This document shows positions 1-8,482 of a stretch of 36,832 nt of DNA, piece by piece. The DNA is taken from NCBI RefSeq assembly GCF_019458025.1, contig NZ_JAHZUY010000037.1, forward strand, positions 1-36,832. Direction: 5' to 3'. The translations under genes and the position numbers were made by a program. The DNA is from Caldovatus aquaticus. Lineage in GTDB: Bacteria; Pseudomonadota; Alphaproteobacteria; Acetobacterales; Acetobacteraceae. Under the pieces are notes generated by a model. That model worked only from the letters and a program-made list of their open reading frames with translations, had not been told where the DNA came from and ran no database searches. Numbering within the stretch: the first letter of the stretch is position 1; each line of letters starts with the position of its first letter.

Positions 1-589
1 CCGGGCACCTACCGGCGCGATCGGCGAAGTGTCGGGGCGCTGCAACGTAGTCCCGCAAACCGGCTCGCTCCGCGAGGCGTCGCAGCCGGCGCGCATTCTC
101 ATAGATGGTGGAGCGGTGCAGGCCGGCTTCGGCCGATGCGGCGCGCAGGTTCGGCGTCAGCAGCAGATCGCAGCAGCGCCGCAGCGCCGGAGGCAGCCCT
201 TCGAGGAAGCGCCTGACGTCGAGGGCAAGCGCCTGGTCGGCTTCCGAGACCGCCTGCGGATCGGGGAGGCTGTCCGCCAGCACCGGGCGCTCGGCGCCAT
301 CGTCGCCTTCATCGAGGCTGAGGTGCTGGCGCTCCGCGCGTAGGCGTGCCGTGGAGCAAAGCAGCGAGGCGACGCGGTGCGCGATGACGCGATCCGCGAA
401 GGTCGCGAAGCTCGCGCGGCTTGGATCGAAGGCAGCACGCCGGCGCCAGAGATCCAGGAACAGATCCTGCGCGATGTCGTCGGCATCCATGCCGGGCATG
501 CGGCCCTGTCGGGCCAGACGCTTCGCGGTGTGGCGGATGTGCTTGAGGATGCGCGCGTCGAACGTCGCTTCCCGGGTAGGCTGCTCCAT
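1..589 (-). CDS. Sigma-70 family RNA polymerase sigma factor, 3' end cut by window
   Basis: The frame is open for 196 codons from ATG at 589 to the window start with no stop, so the C-terminus is missing. Residues about 10-75 read like sigma region 2 (GMDADDIAQDLFLDLWRR, then SFATFADRVIAHRVAS). Residues about 135-180 read like region 4, with an HTH (ALRRCCDLLLT, ASAEAGLHRSTIYENARRLR). A linker rich in acidic residues separates them, as in compact ECF-like factors. It probably directs core RNA polymerase to a small set of promoters, perhaps of the neighbouring element. It lies downstream of two unrecognised genes on the same strand, separated by a terminator-like hairpin and two copies of a palindrome that could control it. 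The family call is good; its regulon is unknown. No anti-sigma gene is visible. Confidence 0.8.
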   Translation of the reverse strand, partial: MEQPTREATFDARILKHIRHTAKRLARQGRMPGMDADDIAQDLFLDLWRRRAAFDPSRASFATFADRVIAHRVASLLCSTARLRAERQHLSLDEGDDGAERPVLADSLPDPQAVSEADQALALDVRRFLEGLPPALRRCCDLLLTPNLRAASAEAGLHRSTIYENARRLRRLAERAGLRDYVAAPRHFADRAGRCP

Positions 590-639
590 GATGCTTCGCC
601 GTCGATCGAGGACGGGCTCGCGGCCCGATCGATCGCGAC

Positions 640-655
640 CGGCGAAATTTCACCG
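640..655. promoter_or_regulatory. Palindromic 16-bp site upstream of the sigma gene (copy 1)
   Basis: CGGCGAAATTTCACCG: 7-bp arms with one mismatch around an AT centre, ending 50 bases before the sigma-factor start on the minus strand. It matches the site at 761-776 at 14 of 16 bases. Position and symmetry suggest an operator or a recurring promoter element; which protein binds it is unknown. Confidence 0.5.
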
Positions 656-730
656 ACAGGGCTGGGATCAGTGCCGGCGAACGGCGGCTGGCGCGGCGAG
701 AGCCAGCGGACTCAGGGCGGAGGCAGCGCG

Positions 731-761
731 AAAAAAAGTGCTGATGGCGCCCTCTGGCGCC
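731..761 (-). terminator. Possible intrinsic terminator between the 771-1859 gene and the sigma gene
   Basis: Read on the minus strand: GGCGCC, AGAG loop, GGCGCC (761-746), then ATCAGCAC and seven T (737-731). The stem is short and the T run starts eight bases after it, so it may be weak. If it works, it would separate the two-gene operon from the sigma gene. Confidence 0.4.
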
Positions 762-776
762 GGTGAAAATTCACCG
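761..776. promoter_or_regulatory. Palindromic 16-bp site overlapping the end of the upstream gene (copy 2)
   Basis: CGGTGAAAATTCACCG: perfect 7-bp arms with an AA centre. It overlaps the stop codon (771-773) of the hypothetical gene and touches the terminator-like stem. It shares the consensus CGGyGAAAwTTCACCG with 640-655, 121 bases away. Two copies within the sigma gene's upstream region suggest a shared binding protein. Confidence 0.5.
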
Positions 777-1859
777 CCGCGGGCTGGACATGCGGACGGC
801 CTTGGGTCGCTCATCCCGCATCACGAAGGCAGTCTGGTAGCTTCGAGTCCTGCGATTCCAGCGGATGGGGTCCCCCTGGATGCGGAAGGCCTCACGAAGT
901 CGCTTCGTCAGGGCTTGCTTATCCTTCTTGTAGTCCTCCACGACGTCGGGGCTCATCGGCCCGAGCGATCCACCGACCCGGGCCAGTGCCTGGAGGAACA
1001 CCCACGCTTCGGTGGGCTTGCCCGAGCGACCATCCTTCATCCCGAGGTGGTCTGGTTCCAGCCGCCGGGTCTGGCTGCGGAAGCTGACGTTGAGCACCTC
1101 GTCGGCGACGAGAGTGAAAGTGAGCTCACCCCACGTGGCGTCGGGCGGAAGTTCCCAGACCGGCTGAGGGCCGGCGGTGCGGGTCCGGGCGGCCAGAGCC
1201 TCCCGGATCGGCGCGAGCAGGATGGCCGGGGGCTGGAGCGCCTCAAACCCGGTGGCACCGAGCCCCACGGCTTCGGACAGCGGGATCACCTGGTGGCCAG
1301 CGGCTGTCAGCCGGGTCTGGAAGGCTGTCGGCAGCGACAAAGGCCGGGGAACCAGCACGACGCTGCCAGCCGGATCGAGGCCTGCCTGCCTCAGGTCATC
1401 CTCGGCGAGGGCTTCCGCCTGGCCAGGAAGCGCCAGGAGGATCGGAGACGCAAAGCCAGCCGCAACCGCGCGCCGCCCGACCAGCATCACCCTCCCCGAG
1501 CCTACAGGGCGATCGGCAGGCTCGGCGTCGAAGGCACGCGCGAGTTCGCGCAGCAGCTTCGCGCGATCGAGCGCGAGGATGGTGACGTCGGCTGCTTTTA
1601 GATCGAGCGCATCGCACATCCGGGGGCGGGAGCCGCAGACGGCACGGATTGCGCCGTTGGCGCCGGTGACGACCCGCCGCGGGCAGCCATCGCCGCCGGG
1701 ATACGGGCACATGACCGCCGTCGTCCGGCGGCCGGTACTCTTGAGGTAGGGCTCGATGTCGTGCCATTCGGCGCCGAGGACGTCGGTCCACTCCAGGCGG
1801 TCGGTCGCTGCGCCGGGAACCTCGTCAAGCGCCTTCCAGAACCGCCGTAGCCGCTTCAT
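771..1859 (-). CDS. Unrecognised protein with Cys cluster and basic C-terminal domain, 362 aa
   Basis: Not recognised as a named family. Near residues 49-82 there is a four-cysteine pattern (CPYPGGDGC, then CGSRPRMC) that could bind zinc. The middle alternates strands and helices (RVMLVGRRAVAAGF, GSVVLVPRPLSLP) like a small alpha/beta domain. The C-terminal 90 residues (KKDKQALTKRLREAF, then WNRRTRSYQTAF) are basic and could form a winged-helix DNA-binding domain. The start overlaps the end of the 1825-3018 gene by 35 nt, so the two are almost certainly co-transcribed and translationally coupled. With the neighbouring sigma factor and recombinase it looks like element cargo or an element regulator. 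It is a real gene by codon use and length; the function is unknown. Confidence 0.75.
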   Translation of the reverse strand: MKRLRRFWKALDEVPGAATDRLEWTDVLGAEWHDIEPYLKSTGRRTTAVMCPYPGGDGCPRRVVTGANGAIRAVCGSRPRMCDALDLKAADVTILALDRAKLLRELARAFDAEPADRPVGSGRVMLVGRRAVAAGFASPILLALPGQAEALAEDDLRQAGLDPAGSVVLVPRPLSLPTAFQTRLTAAGHQVIPLSEAVGLGATGFEALQPPAILLAPIREALAARTRTAGPQPVWELPPDATWGELTFTLVADEVLNVSFRSQTRRLEPDHLGMKDGRSGKPTEAWVFLQALARVGGSLGPMSPDVVEDYKKDKQALTKRLREAFRIQGDPIRWNRRTRSYQTAFVMRDERPKAVRMSSPRR

Positions 1860-3018
1860 CGTCGTCCGCGCCCTGGGCCGCCAGGATGAAGCCCCTGTTC
1901 CTGAGCCAACGCTCGACGAGTTCGCTGTCCTCGTTCCGCTCGTACCTGGCGATGCCCGGCGGCCGGATGGTCACGGCGCGTTCCTTGTCGGAGCTGTCGA
2001 ACTTGACCTTGAAGGTGGCACTGACGAGGCGTCCGCCGATGAGGCCGGGTCCGCCCCGCGCGGCCAGCGCCGCGAGGACGTTCTCCGCCCGGCGGATCTC
2101 CACCTCCTTGAACGGGCCACCCCAGTATCGCCGGCATTCGACCAGGCGCACGGCAGCGATCCCGTCGATGTCGCCGACCTCGAGGGCGGCCGCACCGTCC
2201 TCAATGACCGGGTCCAGGGTGAACTTCTCGGAAGGTGGAAAATGGTCCTCGTTGCCGAAAAGGAACTTGCCGAACGTCCTGAGGTAGAGCTTGCGCTCGC
2301 CCTTGGTGCCGGCGTGAACACCAATCTCGCCGTACCGCTCGTCGTAGATGAGAACGTCGTGCTGCTGCGGCCGATAGAATTGGGTCACGGCGCGACCGTC
2401 ATCCTGGTGGCCTGCCTCGCGTCGCATGGGTAGCCCATGGCGGACCAGGATCCAGACCAGCCGGGCGTCGCGGAACACGAAGATGCGACAGCCTCGGCCG
2501 CGCCGATGGTCCGCGAACCACATATCGAGTTCTGCCTCGACCTGCTGCCGGAGATCATCGTCGAGCGCGGGGAATGCGCGCTGCCCAGCCTCTCGCGGGG
2601 CAAAGTACTCAAAGTTCTTCTGTTTGCGGGCCACGGCCTCCGCGTGCTGCTCCTGGAGCAGGTTCGGGTCAGCCAACCAGACGTCGATAGCGAGGTCCTC
2701 CGGCGTCGCCTCGGGATCATCACCGATCGCGATCCCCCGCCGCCGTACTGCGGCGATCAGTCCTTCCATGTCGCTGGCCGAGGCCGTTTCGTGAACGTAG
2801 TAGAGCGCGTCGATCATATCGCGCGGGGTCGATTGATCGGGTGTCAGGAGGATGTGCGCGAGCAACTGATAGTCGATCTCCTCTGAGGCGTCCGGAAAGG
2901 TGAAGCCACGGCCAGACAGGTAATCGCTCCACGGCGCAAGGAATGAGCGGAGTCTCCGTGGATCCAGGCTCCTCAGCCGATCCGGGTCCGTGAATTTCCT
3001 CGGGTTGAAGGAGCCCAT
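1825..3018 (-). CDS. Unrecognised protein, 397 aa, first gene of a two-gene operon
   Basis: The frame is open from 3159, but the sequence before ATG 3018 is Arg/Gly-rich and unlike the rest, so I place the start at 3018 (MGSFNPRKFTDPDRL). The protein is acidic and soluble, with no signal peptide or membrane segment. A middle segment (residues about 160-250) has strand-rich runs such as GCRIFVFRDARLVWILVRHG and HDVLIYDERYGEIGVHAG. A later stretch (FKVKFDSSDKERAVTIRPPG) and an acidic tail follow. I do not recognise a catalytic motif. It faces away from the recombinase operon across a 180-bp divergent region and is coupled to the 771-1859 gene. It may belong to the same mobile element or be a defence-type cargo gene; neither is shown. 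Confidence 0.72.
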   Translation of the reverse strand: MGSFNPRKFTDPDRLRSLDPRRLRSFLAPWSDYLSGRGFTFPDASEEIDYQLLAHILLTPDQSTPRDMIDALYYVHETASASDMEGLIAAVRRRGIAIGDDPEATPEDLAIDVWLADPNLLQEQHAEAVARKQKNFEYFAPREAGQRAFPALDDDLRQQVEAELDMWFADHRRGRGCRIFVFRDARLVWILVRHGLPMRREAGHQDDGRAVTQFYRPQQHDVLIYDERYGEIGVHAGTKGERKLYLRTFGKFLFGNEDHFPPSEKFTLDPVIEDGAAALEVGDIDGIAAVRLVECRRYWGGPFKEVEIRRAENVLAALAARGGPGLIGGRLVSATFKVKFDSSDKERAVTIRPPGIARYERNEDSELVERWLRNRGFILAAQGADDDEAATAVLEGA

Positions 3019-3198
3019 GGAGCACCACCGCCGATTCGCCGGACGGTAGAATATCTGGGTCGCAACACCGTCGTCATCTGTTCCCCAATCGTGCCGACCG
3101 CTTCCCGTGTTCGCAGCCCCGACATCGCGGCGGGACCGTCGGTATGTGCAAGCGACCACGCCTCCGCCATCAGGAACATGTCACCTCCCAATCCGACT

Positions 3199-3386
3199 AT
3201 GCTCCGTCTCACAGGCCTCCCGCCCCACCTCCGCGAGGTCTGCGACCTGCTCGCCCGCGGCTTGCTGCGGCTGAGGAGCCGCGCTGCCGAGGAAGCCGCC
3301 CGTGGGGCCGCGGCGGCGGGAGAGCCTCGCCTACACTTCGTCCCCACCCAGCGCCGTCATGCGAACCCCGACAGAGAGGGAGACGC

Positions 3387-3390
<4 letters not shown>
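3199..3390 (+). CDS. Small conserved-type protein opening the recombinase operon
   Basis: 63 aa from ATG 3199 (MLRLTGLPPHLREVCDLLARG, then RLRSRAAEEAA). An in-frame ATG at 3178 is an alternative with AGGA just upstream. I prefer 3199 because the recognisable part starts there. The N-terminal half is an amphipathic helix of the kind I associate with small proteins preceding DUF2924 and recombinase genes in alphaproteobacteria (from memory). Its TGA overlaps the ATG of the DUF2924 gene as ATGA, which supports it being translated. The role is unknown; coupling suggests a function with the recombinase. Confidence 0.65.
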
Positions 3391-3892
<502 letters not shown>

Positions 3893-3896
<4 letters not shown>

Positions 3897-5227
3897 GCCG
3901 GCGCGACGCCGCCCTGCCGGCGAAGGTGCGGAAGCTCCGCTGCGCGGTCTACACCCGCAAATCCACCGAGGAGGGGCTGGAGCAGGCGTTCAACTCCCTC
4001 GACGCCCAGCGCGAGGCCTGCGAGGCCTATATCGCCAGCCAGCGCTCCGAGGGCTGGGTGCTGGTGCACGACCGCTACGACGACGGCGGGGTGTCGGGCG
4101 GCACCCTCGACCGCCCGGCGCTCAAGCGCCTGCTCGCCGACATCGAGGCCGGGCTCATCGACGTGGTGGTGGTCTACAAGATCGACCGCCTGTCCCGCTC
4201 GCTGATGGACTTCGCCAGGCTGGTGCAGACCTTCGACCAGCACGACGTGACCTTCGTCTCGGTCACGCAGTCCTTCAACACCACGACCAGCATGGGGCGG
4301 CTGACGCTGAACATCCTGCTCAGCTTCGCGCAGTTCGAGCGCGAGGTGATCGGCGAGCGGGTGCGCGACAAGATCGCCGCCTCCCGCGCGCGGGGCCTGT
4401 GGATGGGCGGCCCCGTCCCGCTCGGCTACCGGGTCGAGCACCGCAAGCTGGTGGTGGACGAGGCCGGCGCCGCGACGGTCCGCCGCGTGTTCGAGAGGTT
4501 CGCCGAACTCGGCTCCGCCACCCGGCTGCTGCCGGTCCTGCGGGCGGAGGGCTTGGTGACGAAGACCGGACGGCCCTTCGACAAGGGGGCGGTCTACAAG
4601 CTGCTGGTGAACCGCACCTACCTTGGCGAGGCGGTGCACAAGGGGAAATCCTACCCTGGCGAGCACGCCGCCATCATCCCCCGGGACCTCTGGGACCGAG
4701 TGCACGCCATCCTGGCCGAGAGCCCGCGCGCCCGCGCGGCGAAGAACCGCGCCAAGGCGCCGGCGCTGCTGCGGGGGCTGCTGTTCGGGCCGGACGGGCG
4801 GGCGATGTCGCCCACCCACACCCGGAAGGAAGGGCGGCTCTACCGCTACTACGTCAGCCAGGCGGTGCTGCAGGGCGGCCCCAACGACGCGCCGCACCGG
4901 CGCCTGCCGGCGGGGGAGATCGAGGGGATGGTGATGGCGCAGCTCCGCGCCCTGCTGCGCCAGCCGGAGGTCGTCGTCGGCACCTGGCGGGCGGCGCGGG
5001 CGGAGGCGCCGGACCTCAGCGAGGCCGAGGTGCGCGACGCGCTCGGGCGGCTCGATCCGCTCTGGGACGAGCTGTTCCCCGGCGAGCAGGAGCGGATCGT
5101 GCGGCTGCTGGTCGAGCGGGTCAGGGTCACGGACGCCGGGGCGGAGATCCGGCTGAACCTGGAAGGGCTCGCCGGGCTGGCGCGGGACATGGCGGCGCAG
5201 CAGCCGCGGGAGGCGATCGCGGCATGA
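3893..5227 (+). CDS. Large serine recombinase (site-specific integrase)
   Basis: 444 aa from ATG 3893, overlapping the DUF2924 stop. The N-terminal resolvase domain (residues about 15-160) has the nucleophile Ser24 in YTRKSTEEG, then SLDAQREACEAYI, DDGGVSGGTLDRPAL, VVYKIDRLSRS and FAQFEREVIGERVRDKI. A recombinase domain follows (PLGYRVEHRKLVVDE to YKLLVNRTYLGEAVHKG). Next is a ribbon-like segment (GLLFGPDGRAMSPTHTRK) in which the usual zinc cysteines are absent, and a C-terminal helical part. It should cut and rejoin short att sites through a 5'-phosphoserine intermediate. As the only integrase-like gene in the window, it is the likely mover of the element formed by its neighbours. The att sites cannot be recognised from one genome. 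Confidence 0.93.
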
Positions 5228-5670
5228 CCAGCGTGACGGTGGTGGTGCCGATGAGCATCCGGCGCCGCGGCGGGCGGAAGCGGATCATCGGGCCGGATGG
5301 GGCGCCGGTGCGGGCCGGCGGGGACACAGCGGGCGTCACGACCACCCGCGGGGACCCGGCGCTGGTGAAGGCGCTGGCGCGGGCATTCCGGTGGCGGCGG
5401 ATGCTGGAGGAGGGACGGTACGCCTCGATCAGCGAACTCGCCGCTGCCGAAAGGGTTGACCGTGGCTACCTCGGCCGCATCCTGCAGCTGACGCTGCTCG
5501 CGCCGGACATCGTCGAGGCGGTGCTCGATGGCCTCCAAGAGGCCGACGCCGATCTCGCTCGGCTGATGGAGCCGCTGCCGAGCGAGTGGAGCGAACAGCG
5601 CGCCGAACTCGCTTCCTCGCGGCTGCCGCGCCAGCCGGCCACGCCGGACGCCACCGCCCGAAGCGATTGA
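5224..5670 (+). CDS. Small HTH protein ending the recombinase operon
   Basis: 148 aa from ATG 5224, overlapping the recombinase stop as ATGA. Residues 68-103 (SISELAAAERVDRGYLGRIL, then LLAPDIVEAVLDG) form a clear helix-turn-helix like those of KorB/ParB-type DNA-binding proteins. The N-terminus is basic (RRRGGRKRI) and the C-terminus is acidic, then disordered. Such proteins commonly follow DUF2924-linked recombinases; they may act in recombination-site binding or autoregulation. The next gene (DUF3037) is convergent and its stop lies only 7 bases away, leaving no room for a terminator outside the coding regions. Confidence 0.8.
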   Translation: MTSVTVVVPMSIRRRGGRKRIIGPDGAPVRAGGDTAGVTTTRGDPALVKALARAFRWRRMLEEGRYASISELAAAERVDRGYLGRILQLTLLAPDIVEAVLDGLQEADADLARLMEPLPSEWSEQRAELASSRLPRQPATPDATARSD

Positions 5671-5677
5671 ACGCGCT

Positions 5678-6550
5678 CTATCCTCCGCGCGCCGCAGGAT
5701 GCCCTCGGTCCTGAGCATGCGCCCGCACCTCGTCCTCGATGCGGGAGACGAGATCGTCAATCGCATCCTCCTCGACCACCTCGGGCCCCAGCGGCGCCCT
5801 GCTCATCATCGTCAGCGCCTTGTGATAGGCTTCCTTCAGCCCCTGCTCCTGCGGCGCGCCGATGATCAGGTGCAGCTTCAGCGGCTCGGCGAGTCCGTCC
5901 TTCACCGTGGTCAGGTGGCCCACCCAGCGCCGGGCCTTCTCCATGATGCTGTCCTGGCTCGCGAGATCGAGCGAGACCCCCTCATAGGCGTGCCATTGCC
6001 CGTTCTTCCAGGCATGCCGGAAGGTGATGGCGTCCACCTCCCCGGCGAAGGTCTTCTCCTCAAACGGCACGGAGACGCCGCGCGCCTCCAGCCGCTCCCG
6101 CACCGGCCGCCAGATGTCCTCGTCATCGCGGCGCCGGCGCACGCGGTCGTCATGCCGCTGCACAAAGCGATCATAGAGGCGCTCGAGCGTCGCCTGCGCA
6201 TCCGCCGTCAGCCCGGAGCCGACGGGCGACCATTGCAGCGCGCTGTCGTCCTCCGGCATGCCGCGCCGGGCAAAGGCCGCCGCGTCACCCGCCGCGGCCA
6301 GCAGGCCACCCTTTTCGATCTCGCGGGCCACGCGCTCGATCCCTCGCTCCACCTCGCGCAGCGCCTGCTTGAAGGCCTCGCCGTCGAGATCGGGGAAGGC
6401 CGCCTTCACCCGTCCGAAGGTGGAGCGGACCCGGGCCAGCAGCTTCCTCTCCGCCGCCACGTGCAGCACGACGCCGACATTCAGCGCCTCCCCCGCGCGC
6501 GGGTCATGGACGTAGCGCAGGATGGTGTAGGTGTAGGGGTGCTGCGTCAT
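5678..6550 (-). CDS. DUF3037 domain protein, last gene of the R-M/HipA operon
   Basis: 290 aa from ATG 6550 (MTQHPYTYTILRYVHDPRAG). The N-terminal YTILRYVHDPRAGEALNVGVVL is the hallmark of DUF3037, followed by helical ERKLLARVRSTFGRVKAAF. A middle strand-rich domain (VSVPFEEKTFAGEVDAITF, GQWHAYEGVSLDLAS) and a helical end with HLIIGAPQEQGLKEAYHKAL follow. There is no signal or membrane segment, so it should be cytosolic. Its ATG overlaps the stop of the HipA-like gene as ATGA. From memory, HipA-like kinases paired with DUF3037 proteins recur in bacteria, which suggests a two-component unit, possibly toxin and partner. The biochemical role of DUF3037 is not established. Confidence 0.85.
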   Translation of the reverse strand: MTQHPYTYTILRYVHDPRAGEALNVGVVLHVAAERKLLARVRSTFGRVKAAFPDLDGEAFKQALREVERGIERVAREIEKGGLLAAAGDAAAFARRGMPEDDSALQWSPVGSGLTADAQATLERLYDRFVQRHDDRVRRRRDDEDIWRPVRERLEARGVSVPFEEKTFAGEVDAITFRHAWKNGQWHAYEGVSLDLASQDSIMEKARRWVGHLTTVKDGLAEPLKLHLIIGAPQEQGLKEAYHKALTMMSRAPLGPEVVEEDAIDDLVSRIEDEVRAHAQDRGHPAARGG

Positions 6551-7344
6551 GCCAGAACCCTCGCGATCTCCGTCAGGCAGTCCTCCATCCGGTCGCGGAT
6601 GTCCTTGATCATCCGGATCGCCTGGCCGGCCTCCCGGGCCGCGCCGGCCCATTCCGCCGGCAGGGCCTTGCCATAGCCCTCCACCGCGGCATCCGGCAAG
6701 GCGGCCCAGGCGGCCCGCACGGGCGCGAAGTCCAGCACCGCGCCGCGCAGCCTGTCACGGAAAATGTGCCGCCCCGGCGCCGTGAGGTCCTGCAGCGCGC
6801 CGGGCCGCCAGGGCTCGAGGCGCGGGATCACCATGTGGTGGGTGAAGGCCATCTCGTGATCGTAGATGCGGAGCTCCTCGCCCCGCACCAGGCAGTTCGG
6901 GTTCTCGGCGCGGCGGTCGGGGTTGGCGGTGAGCGCGTCGAAGACGAAGATGGCGAGCGCCAGCGGCAGCATGGCAGGGGTCAGCCGCGTCTCCGGCTTC
7001 CAGGTGGAGAATTGGGGGCCGACCTGCTTCGAGCCGAAGGCGACGGGCAGGCTGGCGGCGAGCGCTGCGCGCGTCTCCGCTTCCGTGACGCTGGCGATCC
7101 AGTCCGGCGGCAGGTCGACCAGCACGGGCTCGGGCACCGGCAGACCGAGATCGCCGGCGAGGCAGGCGGCGATCGCCTCGCGCGCGAGGTTGACCACCCC
7201 CTGATCGCAGCGGGCGGAGAGTTTGGCGATCACCTCCACCTCCTCGCCCGCCGCGTCGCGGCAGGTGAGGAAGAGCGGGCGGGTGCGGCCGGTGCGGGCG
7301 GGCCGGTCGAACTGCGTGGCGACGACCCGCCGCAGCACCGTCAC
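6547..7344 (-). CDS. Compact HipA-like kinase
   Basis: 265 aa. I place the start at GTG 7344, which overlaps the hsdS stop as GTGA; the frame upstream is off-frame hsdS sequence. Kinase features: Lys41 in EVIAKLS as the ATP-contacting lysine, the catalytic loop NPDRRAENPN with Asp143 and Asn148, and the metal-binding Asp162 in IYDHEMAF. It is much shorter than E. coli HipA (about 440 aa) and lacks the N-terminal subdomain. HipA-type proteins are Ser/Thr kinases that phosphorylate targets such as GltX and cause growth arrest. No HipB-like HTH antitoxin is adjacent; DUF3037 takes that place. Being the fourth gene of an hsdRMS operon suggests it acts with, or is controlled together with, restriction. 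Confidence 0.82.
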   Translation of the reverse strand: MTVLRRVVATQFDRPARTGRTRPLFLTCRDAAGEEVEVIAKLSARCDQGVVNLAREAIAACLAGDLGLPVPEPVLVDLPPDWIASVTEAETRAALAASLPVAFGSKQVGPQFSTWKPETRLTPAMLPLALAIFVFDALTANPDRRAENPNCLVRGEELRIYDHEMAFTHHMVIPRLEPWRPGALQDLTAPGRHIFRDRLRGAVLDFAPVRAAWAALPDAAVEGYGKALPAEWAGAAREAGQAIRMIKDIRDRMEDCLTEIARVLA

Positions 7345-8480
7345 GGGCCGAAGGCCTCGGCGAGGAGGGCGGGGAGGAGGCGGTCGAGCTCGCCCGTCGC
7401 CGCGGCCGCCGCCTCGCGCGCCGCGCGCGCCTTCTGTTGCAGGCGGTCGAACCAGCGCTGCGCGTCGAGGGGCGGGAGGGGGACTTCGATCGCCGAGAAC
7501 CGCTCCTGGCTGAGCGTCCGGTTTCGGTCGGCGCTGCCGGGCGAGGCTGCCTGCACCTGGGCCAGCCCCTCCGGTGATTGCAAGTAGTAGCAAAGGAAGC
7601 TCGGCGCGGCACGCTCGGGATCGGCCACGCTGGTCAGGTATCGGTGGGAGCCGACTGTGCCGTGGTGCGAGGCCTCGGCGACGGCGAAGGCGCCTTCCCA
7701 GGCTTTGATGTTGCTGATCACCAGATCGCCTTCCTGAATCTCGAAAAGCTTCTGCCAGGTCAGGCTATCGCCCCGCAGTGGTGGCTTCTCGAAAAGGCCT
7801 CGGCCGAAGGCGCGTGCGCCGATCTCTCGATAGGTCGCATCCGGCTGGATGCTGACCGGTCTGCGCGTGATCGGGGCGACGTCGCCCATGCGGGCGCGGG
7901 GGGCGTCGGCGGTGATGCGCCGGAAGGCGGTGGCCAAGGCCTGGGCAAGCTCCGCCTCCACCGCCTCGGCCGCGCGGCGGCGCGCGATGAGCCGCGCCTC
8001 CACCGCATCCAGCCGCGCCACGATCCGCTCCTGCTCCGACAGCGGCGGGAGGGGGAGGGGGATGCAAAGGAACTCGGCCGGCTTGATACGGTTCTTGCCC
8101 GATGACCCGAAGGAGAGGCCTGCGCACGCTTCCCACGCGGATCGGCTTTTCGACCACCAATGAAGCCATCGCGGCAGCAACCGCTCCGGTTTGGCACGAA
8201 ACGTCGGGAACTCATTTGACCCGACCGCGCCGGCCAGATCGGGCGGCACGACCCCGATGCTTCCGTGGCGTGCCCAGATCTTGTTGATGACCAAGTCATC
8301 AGGCTCGACGCGGAACAGAACGGACGCGGCCGTTTCCGTGCCGGGTTTGCGCGCAAACTCGTAGACGCCTTCGCCCCACCACTTCACGCCGATGAAGCGA
8401 TACGTGTCGTCAGGTCGTGGGGCGACCGGCCGCGCCACCGGCTCTGCAACCTCCCCCAGCGCCACCCTCGGCCAGCGCAT
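7341..8480 (-). CDS. hsdS: Type I restriction-modification specificity subunit HsdS
   Basis: 379 aa from ATG 8480 (MRWPRVALGE), two bases after the hsdM stop. Two target-recognition domains alternate with conserved helices. TRD1 is at residues about 5-140, followed by LPLPPLSEQERIVARLDAVEARL (142-164). TRD2 is at about 198-333, followed by VPLPPLDAQRWFDRLQQKARAAR. HsdS reads the bipartite DNA target and holds two HsdM and two HsdR subunits. The two TRDs resemble each other: TYRFIG, GxGxxE and DDLVINKIWARHG in the first line up with TYREIG, GxGxxE and GDLVISNIKAWEG in the second. The half-sites may therefore be related. The protein is slightly short for the family but intact. Confidence 0.92.
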   Translation of the reverse strand: MRWPRVALGEVAEPVARPVAPRPDDTYRFIGVKWWGEGVYEFARKPGTETAASVLFRVEPDDLVINKIWARHGSIGVVPPDLAGAVGSNEFPTFRAKPERLLPRWLHWWSKSRSAWEACAGLSFGSSGKNRIKPAEFLCIPLPLPPLSEQERIVARLDAVEARLIARRRAAEAVEAELAQALATAFRRITADAPRARMGDVAPITRRPVSIQPDATYREIGARAFGRGLFEKPPLRGDSLTWQKLFEIQEGDLVISNIKAWEGAFAVAEASHHGTVGSHRYLTSVADPERAAPSFLCYYLQSPEGLAQVQAASPGSADRNRTLSQERFSAIEVPLPPLDAQRWFDRLQQKARAAREAAAAATGELDRLLPALLAEAFGP

Positions 8481-8482
8481 GC

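Noticed and set aside
105-1601. Long plus-strand open frame (498 codons)
   Set aside because: It lies opposite the sigma factor and the 771-1859 gene. Its translation is Arg/Ser/Ala-rich with no domain; high GC makes such antisense frames common.
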